A stretch of 64,000 bases of DNA from Leeuwenhoekiella marinoflava DSM 3653 (GCF_900129005.1 NZ_FQUN01000008.1:212009-276008); one strand, 5' to 3'. Numbered from the stretch's first letter, positions 46,601 through 55,273 are shown. Notes: generated by a model not told the origin, from the letters alone. Translations and numbers: made by a program.

Positions 46601-46786
46601 AGAAAAACCTACATACTTTAAGAAATCACGACGCGTAGTAGATGAAGCATCTAACGAATCTTTATCGCCAAGAAATTCATCCATCGGAATCTCTTGCGCA
46701 AACTCATTCTGTTTAAGCGCCTCAACAATAGAGCTGTTTTCATTTAGCTCCTCAACACTTTTCCAGTATTTCTTGTTTGATGACAT
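43697..46786 (-). CDS. actB: Alternative complex III iron-sulfur subunit ActB
   Basis: A 1,029-residue periplasmic subunit. It carries a twin-arginine-type signal (TTRRDFLKYVGFSTAAATLAAC, about 50-71), a molybdopterin oxidoreductase-like domain (about 90-740, thought to have lost its cofactor in ACIII), and a ferredoxin-like C-terminal domain with cysteine clusters: CTGCGACVIACHAENN, CQHCNHAPCETVCPV, CVGTRYCANNCPY and CSFCIQMTQ...CSNACDNGA. In known ACIII these hold three [4Fe-4S] and one [3Fe-4S] cluster. It relays electrons between quinol in ActC and the haems in ActA. The gene is 32 bp upstream of actC and 59 bp downstream of actA. Confidence 0.95.
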   Translation of the reverse strand: MSSNKKYWKSVEELNENSSIVEALKQNEFAQEIPMDEFLGDKDSLDASSTTRRDFLKYVGFSTAAATLAACEGPVNKSIPYVVAPERITAGKADYYATTMADGFDFASVLVKTREGRPIKIENNKLAASLGGNNARVHASVLSMYDTKRLQGPKIDGADASWEELDSQLGDKLKNLGGKSIVLLTQTFASPSTSKLISEFSAAYPNVKHVVYDAVSENDALDAFESKFGMRALPDYDFSEAEVIISVGADILGDWQGGGFGPSYSKSRVPKNGKMSRHVQFEANMTLSGANADKRVPMTPSEQKKAVAAIQRIVAGGSSDTGLSPELDEAVKNAAKQLKNAGSKGVFVTGVQDVNAQTVALSINETIGSTIIDTQAPKMTREGDAQAVQQLIQDMNAGSVGAVLIAGVNPAYSLPNVEAFKTGLEKVDVKVSFNMKEDETGLLCNYLAPAPHYLESWGDVEIKKGQICLTQPTIRPLFNTRQFQDTLLAWVGQDVSYYDYLKNNWSNTSVSWNQALHDGFVAGTVQASTGEEETAEVSSSSQNGAVSLSSALAALNQEGGASGYELTLYSSTGLGDGQQANNPWLQEFPDPITRTSWDNYLTMSKVDADKLGVENEITSKGALNGSYVNLTLDDVALENVPVYIQPGQAPGSVGLALGYGKKAAVQEEMQVGVNAYPLYKEFSATQSVQIEKASGWHEFACVQMQNTMAGRADDIVRETTLEIFNTKDVHAWNPVGEVDYNHSEISVRDKNADIWESFDDTMGPHFNLSIDLNACTGCGACVIACHAENNVPVVGKQEVRNFRDMHWLRIDRYYSSADTFEEETKTLEELPAFDSYSVVEKQSYDNPEVAFQPVMCQHCNHAPCETVCPVAAIGHGRQGQNQMTYNRCVGTRYCANNCPYKVRRFNWFLYSENDEFDYNMNNDLGRMVLNPDVTVRSRGVMEKCSFCIQMTQKTILDAKREGRAVEDGEFATACSNACDNGAIKFGDVNMEDSEIVALKNDKRKYYLLEDIGVKPNVFYHVKVKNTAEV

Positions 46787-46845
46787 AAAATCTATTGTTA
46801 TTTATTTTGGAACGCGAGTTAGACTACACGTATTCTTAAACTCTA

Positions 46846-48186
46846 TTAATAGTGACACTTACCACATTCAAGACCTCCCATTTGAGCCGCAGTCAATTGC
46901 TCAACTCCATACTTCTTAGAAAGCTCTTCATGAATCTTTTCGTAATAAGGATTACCATCCATTTTTACATCAGTCTCACGATGACAGTTAATACACCACC
47001 CCATTGTCAGCGGAGCGTTTTGATACATAATCTCCATCTCCTCAACAGGACCGTGACAAGTTTGACATTGCACACCTGCTACACTTACGTGCTGAGAGTG
47101 ATTAAAATATGCAAAGTCAGGAAGCTTATGAATGCGCACCCACTCTACAGCCTGAGTCTCCCCAGAATAAGACTGAGTTGCAGGATCCCATCCTGTTGCT
47201 TTATATAATTTCTGAATTTCCTTATCGTAGAATTCTTTTGAATAATCTTCAGTAACAGAACTAAACTCTGATGTTTGATCTGCAACCTCACTAATACTCT
47301 TATGACAATTCATACAAACATTCAAAGAAGGTATCCCTGATGTTTTACTGGTTCTGGCAGAAGAGTGACAATACTTACATTCAATTTGATTATCACCAGC
47401 ATGAATTCTATGCGAATAATGAATTGGCTGAATTGGCTGATAGCCCTGATCAACACCTACCTGCATCATCCACCCGTAGGCGAAATAAGCACCACCCAAC
47501 AACAAAACAATCACACAAACCAAAACAAGGAATTGATTTTCAACAAATGCTTTCCAGATAGGCTTGCGAGATTCTTTAACAGGAAGCTCAACACCTTGAG
47601 CTACGGCGAATTTTCTAAGCGTATTATTCACGAGAAACAATACCGCCACAAGCATAACCAATACCACAGCAAGAATTGCCAAAATAATTGTACTTGAGAC
47701 ACCACCGCCTCCACCTTGAGCACCACCACCTGCATTAACAGGAGCTTTAGGCTCTGGCTTAGGAGTATCCGTATAAGCTAAGATATCATCAATATCAGCA
47801 TTAGTCAACTGCGGAAACAAGTTCATCGCAGTTTGATTATACTCTTCATAAATAGCTATAGCTTCAGGATCTCCTGAATCTCTTAACTCTTTATTGTTTT
47901 TAATCCACCGGTACAACCAATCACGATCGCGGCGCTCAGTAACATTGTATAGCTCAGGCCCGGTAGCACGACTGTACAACTTATGACACGCAGCACAATT
48001 AGCGTTAAACAAAGCCTTTCCGGCAGCAGCATCACCACCTTGAGCTGCAGCTGTAGTTTCAGACTCAGCAGCACCTTCATCTGCGGTAGCTTCTTGAGCA
48101 AACACAATCGACGAAAAAGAAAGCAATAATGCTAAAGTGATTAAAGAAAATCGAGAAGCTGAATTAAGGTATTTACCCTGTTTCAT
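46846..48186 (-). CDS. actA: Alternative complex III multihaem cytochrome c ActA with extra N-terminal haem domain
   Basis: A 446-residue exported and membrane-anchored cytochrome. It has a signal peptide (1-30), a first cytochrome domain with CAACH at 64-68, a glycine-rich linker and a membrane helix (about 165-190), another helix (about 218-240), and then five further CxxCH motifs: CKYCH, CMNCH, CQTCH, CINCH and CGKCH at the C-terminus. The last five fit the pentahaem ActA of ACIII; the N-terminal one makes six in total. It is the first gene of the act-coxBA operon. A promoter-like element lies upstream (48276). Confidence 0.94.
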   Translation of the reverse strand: MKQGKYLNSASRFSLITLALLLSFSSIVFAQEATADEGAAESETTAAAQGGDAAAGKALFNANCAACHKLYSRATGPELYNVTERRDRDWLYRWIKNNKELRDSGDPEAIAIYEEYNQTAMNLFPQLTNADIDDILAYTDTPKPEPKAPVNAGGGAQGGGGGVSSTIILAILAVVLVMLVAVLFLVNNTLRKFAVAQGVELPVKESRKPIWKAFVENQFLVLVCVIVLLLGGAYFAYGWMMQVGVDQGYQPIQPIHYSHRIHAGDNQIECKYCHSSARTSKTSGIPSLNVCMNCHKSISEVADQTSEFSSVTEDYSKEFYDKEIQKLYKATGWDPATQSYSGETQAVEWVRIHKLPDFAYFNHSQHVSVAGVQCQTCHGPVEEMEIMYQNAPLTMGWCINCHRETDVKMDGNPYYEKIHEELSKKYGVEQLTAAQMGGLECGKCHY

Positions 48187-48275
48187 AGTATGATAGAATT
48201 GTCATCTTAGCGCGGCACTAATCTCAGCGATTAAAAGCATCTATAAACCAAAAAGAATGCCAACAAATTTGATGG

Positions 48276-48283
48276 CAAAAGTA
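48276..48283 (-). promoter_or_regulatory. Candidate promoter of the act-cox operon
   Basis: TACTTTTG on the minus strand fits TAnnTTTG, about 90 bp before actA. No TTTG is found 19-20 bp upstream, only one about 30 bp away, so the -33 element is weak. Confidence 0.4.
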
Positions 48284-48381
48284 ACACTTAGAAGTGGATT
48301 TTTGAAGTGTTACCAAAGCGTTAAAAGGTAATTTATATAAGTTCTAAATAATAAAAAGAGCACATTTTGAGTTATAACTTT

Positions 48382-48389
48382 TACTTTTG
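48382..48389 (+). promoter_or_regulatory. Candidate promoter of the SPOR gene
   Basis: TACTTTTG on the plus strand matches the flavobacterial -7 element and would give a leader of about 10-15 nt before ATG 48407. A TTTG at 48366-48369 is too close (12 bp) for the usual spacing. Confidence 0.4.
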
Positions 48390-48406
48390 CTTAAACATTT
48401 TTTCTT

Positions 48407-48793
48407 ATGAAAAGAACCCTTTTAAAACTTTCAATATCCTGCATTTTTGGTGGATTTTTAACAACTTCAATATACAGTCAATCAGCAACTACTAAAATCA
48501 TTCAAGATGACAGACTGCCTGAATTACTGAAACTTAAGTCCGAAATGACTGTCAATGACGAATTAACTGATCGCTATAAGATTCAGCTGTTTTACGGGAA
48601 TATAACCGAAGCAAACAAGATACACAGCAAGTACAATTCGCAGTATCCCGAATGGAAACCTAAGATTGTATATGAAAGCCCTAACTATAAAGTTTGGGTA
48701 GGAAACTTTAGAAATCGCCTGGAAGCTGATCAAGCGCTTTTACAAATTCAAAAAAGTTTCCCGAATGCTTTTGTTATGAAACCAGAGCGTTAA
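48407..48793 (+). CDS. SPOR domain-containing protein
   Basis: A 128-residue exported protein with a signal peptide (MKRTLLKLSISCIFGGFLTTSIYS, cut near 24) and a C-terminal SPOR-like fold (YKIQLFYGNITEANKIHSKY...YKVWVGNFRNRLEADQALLQIQKSFPNAFVMK). SPOR domains bind denuded glycan strands of peptidoglycan, so a role at division or cell wall remodelling sites is likely. It is transcribed alone between two long minus-strand operons and ends in a bidirectional terminator. Confidence 0.85.
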   Translation: MKRTLLKLSISCIFGGFLTTSIYSQSATTKIIQDDRLPELLKLKSEMTVNDELTDRYKIQLFYGNITEANKIHSKYNSQYPEWKPKIVYESPNYKVWVGNFRNRLEADQALLQIQKSFPNAFVMKPER

Positions 48794-48811
48794 ACCTAAA
48801 CATCAAATAAC

Positions 48812-48848
48812 AAAAAAAGCCCTTGAAATTTTCAAAGGCTTTTTTTTG
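48812..48848. terminator. Bidirectional terminator between the SPOR gene and infB
   Basis: A stem AAAAAAAGCC/GGCTTTTTTT, with a CTTGAAA/TTTCAAAG inner part with a small mismatch, followed by T-runs in both directions. It separates converging SPOR (+) and infB (-) transcripts. Confidence 0.85.
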
Positions 48849-48866
48849 TTTATAGGAATTTAAATC

Positions 48867-51683
48867 TTATTTCAACTTCTTCTTAACAGCTACTTCATGG
48901 TAAGATTCTACAATATCACCTTCTCGTATATCATTGTAGTTTTTAATTTGCATACCACAATCATAACCTTTGGCAACTTCGCGTACATCATCTTTAAAGC
49001 GTTTCAAAGATGCTAGCTCTCCGGTATAAACCACTACTCCATCCCGAATTAAACGAACTCCATTGTTACGGAATATCTTACCTGAGGTAACCATACAACC
49101 TGCAATCGTACCAATTTTAGAGATTTTAAACGTTTCTCTAATTTCAGCGTTACCCGTAATCTCTTCTTTCATCACTGGAGAAAGCATACCCTCCATCGCA
49201 TCCTTAAGATCATTTATCGCATCATAAATGATTGAATACGTACGGATGTCGATTTCTTCTTTATCAGCAACCTGTCTCGCATTACCTGCAGGACGTACGT
49301 TAAATCCGATAATAATCGCATCTGATGCCGAAGCAAGTAACACATCACTTTCAGTAATTGCACCAACTCCTTTATGTATGATATTCACAACAATCTCTTC
49401 TGTAGATAACTTACCAAAACTATCCGTTAAGGCTTCAACAGAACCATCAACATCACCTTTCAAGATAATATTAAGCTCCTTAAAGTCTCCTAAAGCAATA
49501 CGTCTACCGATTTCATCAAGCGTAATATGCTTCTGAGTTCTAACAGACTGCTCACGTTGCAACTGCGTACGCTTGTTAGCAATGTCTTTAGCTTCACGCT
49601 CATCCAACATCACATTAAACTTATCACCTGCCTGAGGAGCTCCATCAAGACCTAGAATAGAAACCGGAGTCGAAGGACCCGCTTCCTTAACTTCCTTACC
49701 GCGCTCATCGTGCATTGCTTTCACCTTACCGCTATTTGTACCGGCAAGAACATAATCCCCAATCTTAAGTGTACCACCTTCAACAAGTATTGTAGAAACG
49801 TATCCACGACCTTTATCCAAGAAAGCTTCAACAACAGTACCATTAGCACGTTTATCAGGATTAGCCTTAAGCTCTAATATCTCTGCTTCAAGCAATACTT
49901 TTTCTAATAATTCAGGAACACCTATTCCCGTTTTTGCTGAAATATCATGAGACTGTATTTTACCACCCCAATCTTCAACAAGTAAGTTCATACTTGCTAA
50001 CTGCTCCTTAATTTTCTCAGGATTTGCAGTTGGCTTATCAACTTTATTTATCGCAAAGACGATAGGAACTCCCGCCGCCTGAGCGTGAGAAATCGCTTCT
50101 TTAGTTTGCGGCATCACATCATCATCTGCTGCAATTACAATAATTGCAATATCTGTAACCTGAGCACCACGCGCACGCATCGCTGTAAAAGCCTCGTGAC
50201 CCGGTGTATCTAAGAAAGCTATCTTTTGACCATCTTTTAAAGTAACACCGTAAGCACCAATATGCTGCGTAATACCACCACTTTCACCAGCAATAACATT
50301 TTCTTCTCGAATATAATCCAGAAGCGATGTCTTACCGTGGTCAACGTGACCCATTACCGTTACAATAGGAGCTCTTGGCTTAAGATCTTCTTCTGCATCT
50401 ACCTCAACAGCCACAGATTCTTCGATATCTGCATTAACAAAGTCCACCTCGTAACCAAATTCATCAGCAACAATTGAAAGTGTTTCTGCATCAAGACGTT
50501 GATTCATCGTCACCATCATACCCAGTGACATACACGCAGATATAATTTGTGTTACCGAAACATCCATCATTGTTGCAACTTCACTTACCGTCACAAACTC
50601 TGTTACCTTCAATACTTTATTATCAGCTTCTTGCTGAGCTTGCTCAGTCTCATTCTTCTGACGGTGCTGATCTCTTTTATCTCTACGATATTTAGCACCC
50701 TTACCTTTACTAGATTTACCTTGAAGCTTTTCAAGCGTTTCACGCACTTGTTTTTGAACTTCTTCTTCTGTAGGCTCTTCCTTAACAACAGGAGCATTTC
50801 TTCGACTTCCGCCTCTTTGATTCCTGCTTCTGGTATTGTTATTATTCCCTCCAGTACTAGGATTAGCACCAAGAGACTTACTTATACGCTTACGCTTACG
50901 CTTTTTATCGTCTTTGCTAGCTACAGGCTTTTTCTTTTTCTCTGGTTTTTTAAACTGAGAAAGATCAATCTTCTGACCAGTAAAGTTAGGTCCGTCTAAT
51001 TTCTTATAGTCGGTTTTTAAAACGTCATCACCTAATTTCGGCTCTTCTGCCTTAGCCTCAGAAGGCTTTCCTGCCTCTTTAGCTTTAGGAGCTTCAACTT
51101 TAGGAGCAGATCTCTCTTCAACAGCCTTCTCCTTAGCAGGGGCTTTCTCTACAGGATCTTCTGCTTTTGGAACCGGCTTCTCTTCCACCTTTTCAACTTC
51201 GGCAGGCTTCTCAGCCTTAACCTCTTTCACTTCCTCTTTTTTAACCTCCGCAACAGGCTCCTCCTTTTTAACAGGAGTTTCTTCTGCTTTTGGTTTTTCA
51301 GCTTCAGGAGCTTTAGGCTTTCCAGATTTATCTAAATCAATTTTACCAACCTGCTTAGGTCCCTGAAGATTTGTCTTAGCACGTATAACCTCTTGCTGAG
51401 GCTCACGCTCCTGGCGTTTTTCTTCAATCTCTTCTTCGCGAGCTTGGCGTATAGCTTCTTTCTCCTTCTGTTTCTCCTGAGCAACCTCTTTTGACGCTAC
51501 TTTTTTACTGGCATCAGTCTGAAATTGATCAGATAACACCCCGTAGATTTCGGCAGAGATTTTTGTGGTAGGACGCGCCTCTATATCATGCCCTTTTTCC
51601 TTAAGGAAATCAACAGCACGATCTAGTGAAATATTAAGTTCACGCAATACCTTATTTAACCTCATGTTCTTTACTTCTGCCAT
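48867..51683 (-). CDS. infB: Translation initiation factor IF-2
   Basis: A 938-residue GTPase that brings initiator tRNA to the 30S subunit. It has an N-terminal IF2_N motif ([25 protein letters not shown]), a long low-complexity K/E/P/A-rich linker (about 115-300), a second IF2_N-type segment near 360, then the G domain from about 440 with [27 protein letters not shown] and NKVDKP, and C-terminal domains with [17 protein letters not shown] and [17 protein letters not shown]. It follows nusA with a 54-bp gap, the conserved rimP-nusA-infB order. The start [10 protein letters not shown] is standard, with a second Met at residue 7. Confidence 0.97.
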   Translation of the reverse strand: MAEVKNMRLNKVLRELNISLDRAVDFLKEKGHDIEARPTTKISAEIYGVLSDQFQTDASKKVASKEVAQEKQKEKEAIRQAREEEIEEKRQEREPQQEVIRAKTNLQGPKQVGKIDLDKSGKPKAPEAEKPKAEETPVKKEEPVAEVKKEEVKEVKAEKPAEVEKVEEKPVPKAEDPVEKAPAKEKAVEERSAPKVEAPKAKEAGKPSEAKAEEPKLGDDVLKTDYKKLDGPNFTGQKIDLSQFKKPEKKKKPVASKDDKKRKRKRISKSLGANPSTGGNNNNTRSRNQRGGSRRNAPVVKEEPTEEEVQKQVRETLEKLQGKSSKGKGAKYRRDKRDQHRQKNETEQAQQEADNKVLKVTEFVTVSEVATMMDVSVTQIISACMSLGMMVTMNQRLDAETLSIVADEFGYEVDFVNADIEESVAVEVDAEEDLKPRAPIVTVMGHVDHGKTSLLDYIREENVIAGESGGITQHIGAYGVTLKDGQKIAFLDTPGHEAFTAMRARGAQVTDIAIIVIAADDDVMPQTKEAISHAQAAGVPIVFAINKVDKPTANPEKIKEQLASMNLLVEDWGGKIQSHDISAKTGIGVPELLEKVLLEAEILELKANPDKRANGTVVEAFLDKGRGYVSTILVEGGTLKIGDYVLAGTNSGKVKAMHDERGKEVKEAGPSTPVSILGLDGAPQAGDKFNVMLDEREAKDIANKRTQLQREQSVRTQKHITLDEIGRRIALGDFKELNIILKGDVDGSVEALTDSFGKLSTEEIVVNIIHKGVGAITESDVLLASASDAIIIGFNVRPAGNARQVADKEEIDIRTYSIIYDAINDLKDAMEGMLSPVMKEEITGNAEIRETFKISKIGTIAGCMVTSGKIFRNNGVRLIRDGVVVYTGELASLKRFKDDVREVAKGYDCGMQIKNYNDIREGDIVESYHEVAVKKKLK

Positions 51684-51737
51684 AAAATGCTTTAATTCGC
51701 TATAAAATTAACCTAAAAAACCTGTACAGTCCTAAAA

Positions 51738-52967
51738 TTATTCAAACTCTTCACGAAGAATTCTCATTACATCTGCAATGGTTTCCTCTTCAAGGTCTGT
51801 TCTTCTAACCAGATCTTCTACGTCTTGTTCTAAAATACTTTTTGCGGTATCTAAACCTATTTTTGAAAATTCGGCAATCACCCAATCTTCTATTTCATCA
51901 GAGAATTCAGAAAGCTCAACATCCTCTTCCACACCTTCTCTAAATACATCAATCTCATAACCCGTAAGCTGGCCAGCTAGTCTGATGTTATGACCACCAC
52001 GACCTATCGCTTTAGAAACCTCCTCAGGCTTCAGCATAACCTCTGCTGTTTTATTCTCATCATCTATCTTAATAGACGTGATTTTTGCAGGACTCAAAGC
52101 TCTCGTGATATAAAGCTGCAGGTTATTTGTAAAATTAATTACATCTATATTCTCATTACCCAATTCACGAACTATTCCATGAATTCTTGAACCTTTCATA
52201 CCTACACAAGCTCCCACCGGATCAATACGATCATCATAAGAGTCAACAGCAACTTTTGCCTTCTCTCCCGGAATACGAACTACTTTTTTAACGGTAATCA
52301 AACCGTCAAAAACTTCCGGAATCTCAGATTCAAATAATTTCTCTAAGAATAATGGCGAAGTACGAGACATTATAATTGCAGGCTTATTTCCTTTAAGTTC
52401 TACACTTTCAATGATACCACGTACGTTTTCTCCTTTTCTAAAGAAATCTGAAGGAATCTGCTTGTCTTTAGGCATAATAATCTCGTTACCCTCATCATCA
52501 AGCAAAATAATAGCACGATGTCTAATATGATGCACTTCCGCATTATAAAGCTCTCCTTCAAGATCTTTAAACTGCTTATAAATGTTAGTATTGTCGTGCT
52601 CGTGAATTTTACTGATCAAATTCTGACGTAAAGCCAAAATAGAGCGACGCCCTAAATCTATCAGCTTAACTTCTTCAGAAACATCTTCCCCAACCTCAAA
52701 GTCAGGCTCTATTCTACGCGCCTCTTCAAGACTAATCTCAGAATTCTCATCTTCAACCTCCCCATCTGCAACAACAACACGATTACGCCAAATCTCTAAA
52801 TCCCCTTTATCAGGATTAATAATTATATCAAAATTATCATCACTTCCAAAACGTTTTTTTAACGTACTTCTAAAAACTTCTTCGAGTATTGCCATTAGCA
52901 TTACTCTATCTATGAGTTTATCATCTTTAAACTCAGAAAATGATTCGATTAACGCAATATTTTCCAT
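51738..52967 (-). CDS. nusA: Transcription termination/antitermination protein NusA
   Basis: A 409-residue RNA polymerase accessory factor. It has the N-terminal polymerase-binding domain (MENIALIESFSEFKDDKLIDRV), an S1 domain, then KH domains with VGACVGMKGSRIHGIVRELGNENIDVI and AIGRGGHNIRLAGQLTGYEID, and an acidic C-terminus (DLVRRTDLEEETIADVMRIL). The extra C-terminal acidic repeats found in gamma-proteobacteria are missing, as is usual in Bacteroidota. It starts 9 bp after rimP. Confidence 0.97.
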   Translation of the reverse strand: MENIALIESFSEFKDDKLIDRVMLMAILEEVFRSTLKKRFGSDDNFDIIINPDKGDLEIWRNRVVVADGEVEDENSEISLEEARRIEPDFEVGEDVSEEVKLIDLGRRSILALRQNLISKIHEHDNTNIYKQFKDLEGELYNAEVHHIRHRAIILLDDEGNEIIMPKDKQIPSDFFRKGENVRGIIESVELKGNKPAIIMSRTSPLFLEKLFESEIPEVFDGLITVKKVVRIPGEKAKVAVDSYDDRIDPVGACVGMKGSRIHGIVRELGNENIDVINFTNNLQLYITRALSPAKITSIKIDDENKTAEVMLKPEEVSKAIGRGGHNIRLAGQLTGYEIDVFREGVEEDVELSEFSDEIEDWVIAEFSKIGLDTAKSILEQDVEDLVRRTDLEEETIADVMRILREEFE

Positions 52968-52976
52968 TGTGTGTAC

Positions 52977-53441
52977 TTAAAATTTTATCTTAACTTTTGC
53001 TTGCTTGATGGTGTCGTATGCAATCACCTCTTCACGCTCTAAAGTAACCTTACCTTTACCCACCTCTTTAGGCACGCGCTCTTTCCACGCAAGTGTAACA
53101 GCATCATCTGCCACAGCAATAAGTTCGCCGGTTATTTTTGAGCCGTCTTGAAGCTTCACTTCAAGATCTCTACCTTCATTTTTTTTGTATTGTCTTTGAT
53201 TTACCAAAGGCTCTGTAGCTCCCGCAGACATAACATCAAGAGAAAAATCTTCTTCCTCTCTATCCAAGTTATGCTCTACCTTACGACTTACATTAATGCA
53301 GTCTTGTACGGTTACACCTTCGTCTCCATCAATAGTAACAACAATCTCATTGTTACCTTTAATGGTCATATCTATCAAAAATAAAGAGCCATACTCTTCA
53401 AATGCCTCTTCTAAAAGAGTTTTTACGCGTTCCTTCAACAT
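52977..53441 (-). CDS. rimP: Ribosome maturation factor RimP
   Basis: A 154-residue 30S maturation factor. The N-terminal RimP domain (MLKERVKTLLEEAFEEYGSLFLIDMTIKGNNEIVVTIDGDEGVTVQDC) with VSRKVEHNLDREEEDFSLDVMSAGATEPL and the C-terminal SH3-like part (LIAVADDAVTLAWKERVPK) fit the family. It is the first gene of rimP-nusA-infB. Its start is 13 nt after a terminator-like hairpin in the leader, which may regulate the operon. Confidence 0.95.
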   Translation of the reverse strand: MLKERVKTLLEEAFEEYGSLFLIDMTIKGNNEIVVTIDGDEGVTVQDCINVSRKVEHNLDREEEDFSLDVMSAGATEPLVNQRQYKKNEGRDLEVKLQDGSKITGELIAVADDAVTLAWKERVPKEVGKGKVTLEREEVIAYDTIKQAKVKIKF

Positions 53442-53454
53442 GTTCCTATAAAAA

Positions 53455-53477
53455 GAGGGGACTCAATGTGTCCCCTC
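53455..53477 (-). promoter_or_regulatory. Terminator-like leader hairpin just before rimP
   Basis: Arms GAGGGGAC (53455-53462) and GTCCCCTC (53470-53477) form a GC-rich 8-bp stem with a 7-nt loop. On the minus strand it is followed by TTTTT and then the rimP ATG 14 nt downstream of the stem. A -7 element at 53503-53510 places it in the 5' leader rather than after another gene. It may act as an attenuator, since NusA is encoded in this operon. Confidence 0.6.
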
Positions 53478-53502
53478 GATTAATTTTCTTAATTCAACAC
53501 TG

Positions 53503-53510
53503 CAAATATA
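53503..53510 (-). promoter_or_regulatory. Candidate promoter of rimP-nusA-infB
   Basis: TATATTTG on the minus strand matches TAnnTTTG and gives a leader of about 55 nt containing the hairpin at 53455-53477. The -33 element is not clear. Confidence 0.4.
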
Positions 53511-53609
53511 ATAATATTTATCAACATATAAAATAGAACAACCTCTCTATTAAATGCTTAACTTTAATAAGCCCATTTTAAACCCTATACCTTTTAAAAA
53601 CAGTTTGTT

Positions 53610-54443
53610 ATGATAAAAAAACTACTAGTACCTACAGATTTTTCTGAGCAAGCAGACCAAGCCTTTGAAGTTGCATGCCAGCTTGCTAAGCGTTACAACG
53701 CTCAATTGCACCTGATTCATCTGATTGAATTTCCCCACACGATTTTAGAATCTGTGACCGGAACTCAACGTTTTGAGCCCCCAGAAGCATTGTTTTTTCT
53801 AAAGATGGCACAGAAAAGTTTTCAGGAGTTGAAATCTCAACCTTGCGCTAAAGGTATTGAAATCATCGAGATGGTGAAATTCAATAATATCTATCAAGGA
53901 ATTTTAGATTATGCAAAAAGCGAATCTATTGACACAATTATCATGGGCTCTCACGGAACCAGCGGCTTCGAAGAACTTTTTATAGGCTCTAATACCGAAA
54001 AAATTGTAAGACACGCAACACGACCGGTTTTAGTAATTAAAAAACAACACATCCATTTTAAAGTCAAAACATTAGTTTTTGCCACAGATCTTGACGATGA
54101 CAATGTAAAACCCTTAAAAAAGGCTTTTGAATTCGCAGAAGCTGAGGAAGCCACCCTAAAATTGGTTTACATAAACACACCAGATCGTTTTGAAACTACC
54201 GAAAAGATTACAAGCTTATTCGAAACCTTTTCTGCAAAAATCAATAAAACCATAAATGATTTTGAAATTTATAACGATCTTAAAGTGGAGCGTGGCATTA
54301 TGAATTATGCAAAAAATTTAAATGCAGATCTCATAGCTATTGGCACACACGGCAGAAAAGGACTAGCACATTTTTTTAACGGTTCCTTAAGTGAAGATTT
54401 GGTCAACCATGCTAAAAGACCGGTATTGACTTTTAAAATATGA
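53610..54443 (+). CDS. Universal stress protein with two UspA domains
   Basis: A 277-residue tandem UspA protein: domain 1 at about 1-145, beginning MIKKLLVPTDFSEQADQAFEVACQLAK, and domain 2 at about 148-277. Each has the ATP-binding type G-x2-G-x9-G motif (GSHGTSGFEELFIGSNTEK and GTHGRKGLAHFFNGSLSED). Such proteins are cytoplasmic and accumulate under nutrient or redox stress; the exact role is unknown. It is transcribed away from rimP and may precede the small 99-residue gene at 54634 on the same strand, although the 190-bp gap suggests separate control. Confidence 0.92.
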   Translation: MIKKLLVPTDFSEQADQAFEVACQLAKRYNAQLHLIHLIEFPHTILESVTGTQRFEPPEALFFLKMAQKSFQELKSQPCAKGIEIIEMVKFNNIYQGILDYAKSESIDTIIMGSHGTSGFEELFIGSNTEKIVRHATRPVLVIKKQHIHFKVKTLVFATDLDDDNVKPLKKAFEFAEAEEATLKLVYINTPDRFETTEKITSLFETFSAKINKTINDFEIYNDLKVERGIMNYAKNLNADLIAIGTHGRKGLAHFFNGSLSEDLVNHAKRPVLTFKI

Positions 54444-54633
54444 TTGGATAGCTATTGACTCAAAAAGGTTAATAAATCTCTAAATAACATTCTTTTAAAA
54501 TTTAAGAATTAAAAATAAAAGTAGCTTCAAATCATCAATTAATTAAAGTATTGAAGTGCTTTGTGAGTGAACATTCAACTTAATAAAACACACCAAACTT
54601 TTAAATCTGATTATTGAGTTAAAAACTAAAGCT

Positions 54634-54933
54634 ATGCATATCGAAGGTCAAAACATCACCGCAAACCTATTTCAATTAATAAACCAAAATTGTACTGACA
54701 AATCTGCTAAAGCCAGAATTATTCAGAAAGCAATCTTGAAAAAATTCTTTAAAGCATCTGAAGTTATAATTACTGAAAGAGAAAACACCTTTCACATCAC
54801 GATGAAACCCGTATTATCAAGCGCACCGGAAACAGAAGTGACCCTTGAAATACCTCAAAAACACATCGCTTCGTTGTTACAGGATTGCATTAAAAATGAT
54901 CCTAAAGGTAGGGCAAATTCAAGCCAAAAGTAG
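54634..54933 (+). CDS. Hypothetical 99-residue protein
   Basis: I do not recognise this protein. It is 99 residues, without signal peptide or membrane helix. The N-terminal half is basic and helical (NLFQLINQNCTDKSAKARIIQKAILKKFFKAS), followed by a strand-turn-strand region (EVIITERENTFHITMKP and ETEVTLEIPQ) and a hydrophilic tail. The start MHIEGQNITANLF is the only good ATG, 190 bp after the stress protein. It overlaps the first copy of a local direct repeat at its 3' end. A real gene is likely on coding grounds, but no function can be given. Confidence 0.55.
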   Translation: MHIEGQNITANLFQLINQNCTDKSAKARIIQKAILKKFFKASEVIITERENTFHITMKPVLSSAPETEVTLEIPQKHIASLLQDCIKNDPKGRANSSQK

Positions 54934-54990
54934 GGCAACTCCCAGGCAAAGCCTAGGCATCCCCTAGGATAGTGTATGAAGAGTGTATGA
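54908..54990 (+). repeat. Cluster of short direct and inverted repeats after the 99-residue gene
   Basis: Within 83 bp there are two copies of GTAGGGCAA (54908, 54930), two of CCTAGG (54952, 54963) and two of AGTGTATGA (54971, 54982), plus the palindrome GCCTAGGC (54951-54958) and AGGC/GCCT. The region is richer in G+C than its surroundings. It has no clear terminator form. Confidence 0.4.
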
Positions 54991-55078
54991 AAACCGCTTT
55001 TTAAAAGTGTAAAATTAAGATTTTATTAACAATACAACGACTGGTTTACGGTACATTCGGCCACACAAAAGAGAATAA

Positions 55079-55109
55079 AAAACCCGCACTCTTTTGAGAT
55101 GCGGGTTTT
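55079..55109 (-). terminator. Terminator after tRNA-Gln
   Basis: Arms AAAACCCGCA (55079-55088) and TGCGGGTTTT (55100-55109) are exact complements with a CTC/GAG extension in the loop. On the minus strand the stem ends in a U-run just after the tRNA 3' end. Confidence 0.8.
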
Positions 55110-55116
55110 ATTGCAG

Positions 55117-55189
55117 TTGGCCTACTAGGGCTCGAACCTAGACTCTTCTGGACCAAAACCAGACGTGTTGCCAGTTACACCATAGGCCA
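55117..55189 (-). tRNA. tRNA-Gln (anticodon TTG)
   Basis: On the minus strand the acceptor arms TGGCCTA and TAGGCCA pair fully over seven bases, with a U1-A72 pair typical of tRNA-Gln and discriminator A. The anticodon arm is CTGG-TTTTGGT-CCAG, giving anticodon TTG, and the T arm contains GGTTCGAGCCC. The CCA end is not encoded. A promoter lies upstream at 55243-55273 and a terminator follows. Confidence 0.96.
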
Positions 55190-55242
55190 TTAACCTTTCC
55201 TTTTAAAAAAGGAGACACTCACCTGACTTGCGAATGCGGCTG

Positions 55243-55273
55243 CAAATTTAAAACAAAGTTTTTGTTCAGCAAA
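55243..55273 (-). promoter_or_regulatory. Promoter of tRNA-Gln
   Basis: Minus strand: TTTG (55273-55270), 19-bp spacer, TAAATTTG (55250-55243), a full match to the Bacteroidota TTTG-N19-TAnnTTTG consensus. The start would be near 55237, about 48 nt before the mature tRNA 5' end. Confidence 0.7.

Noticed and set aside
50547..50999. 150-codon plus-strand frame opposite infB
   Set aside because: Produced by the K/E-rich low-complexity linker of IF-2 read on the other strand.
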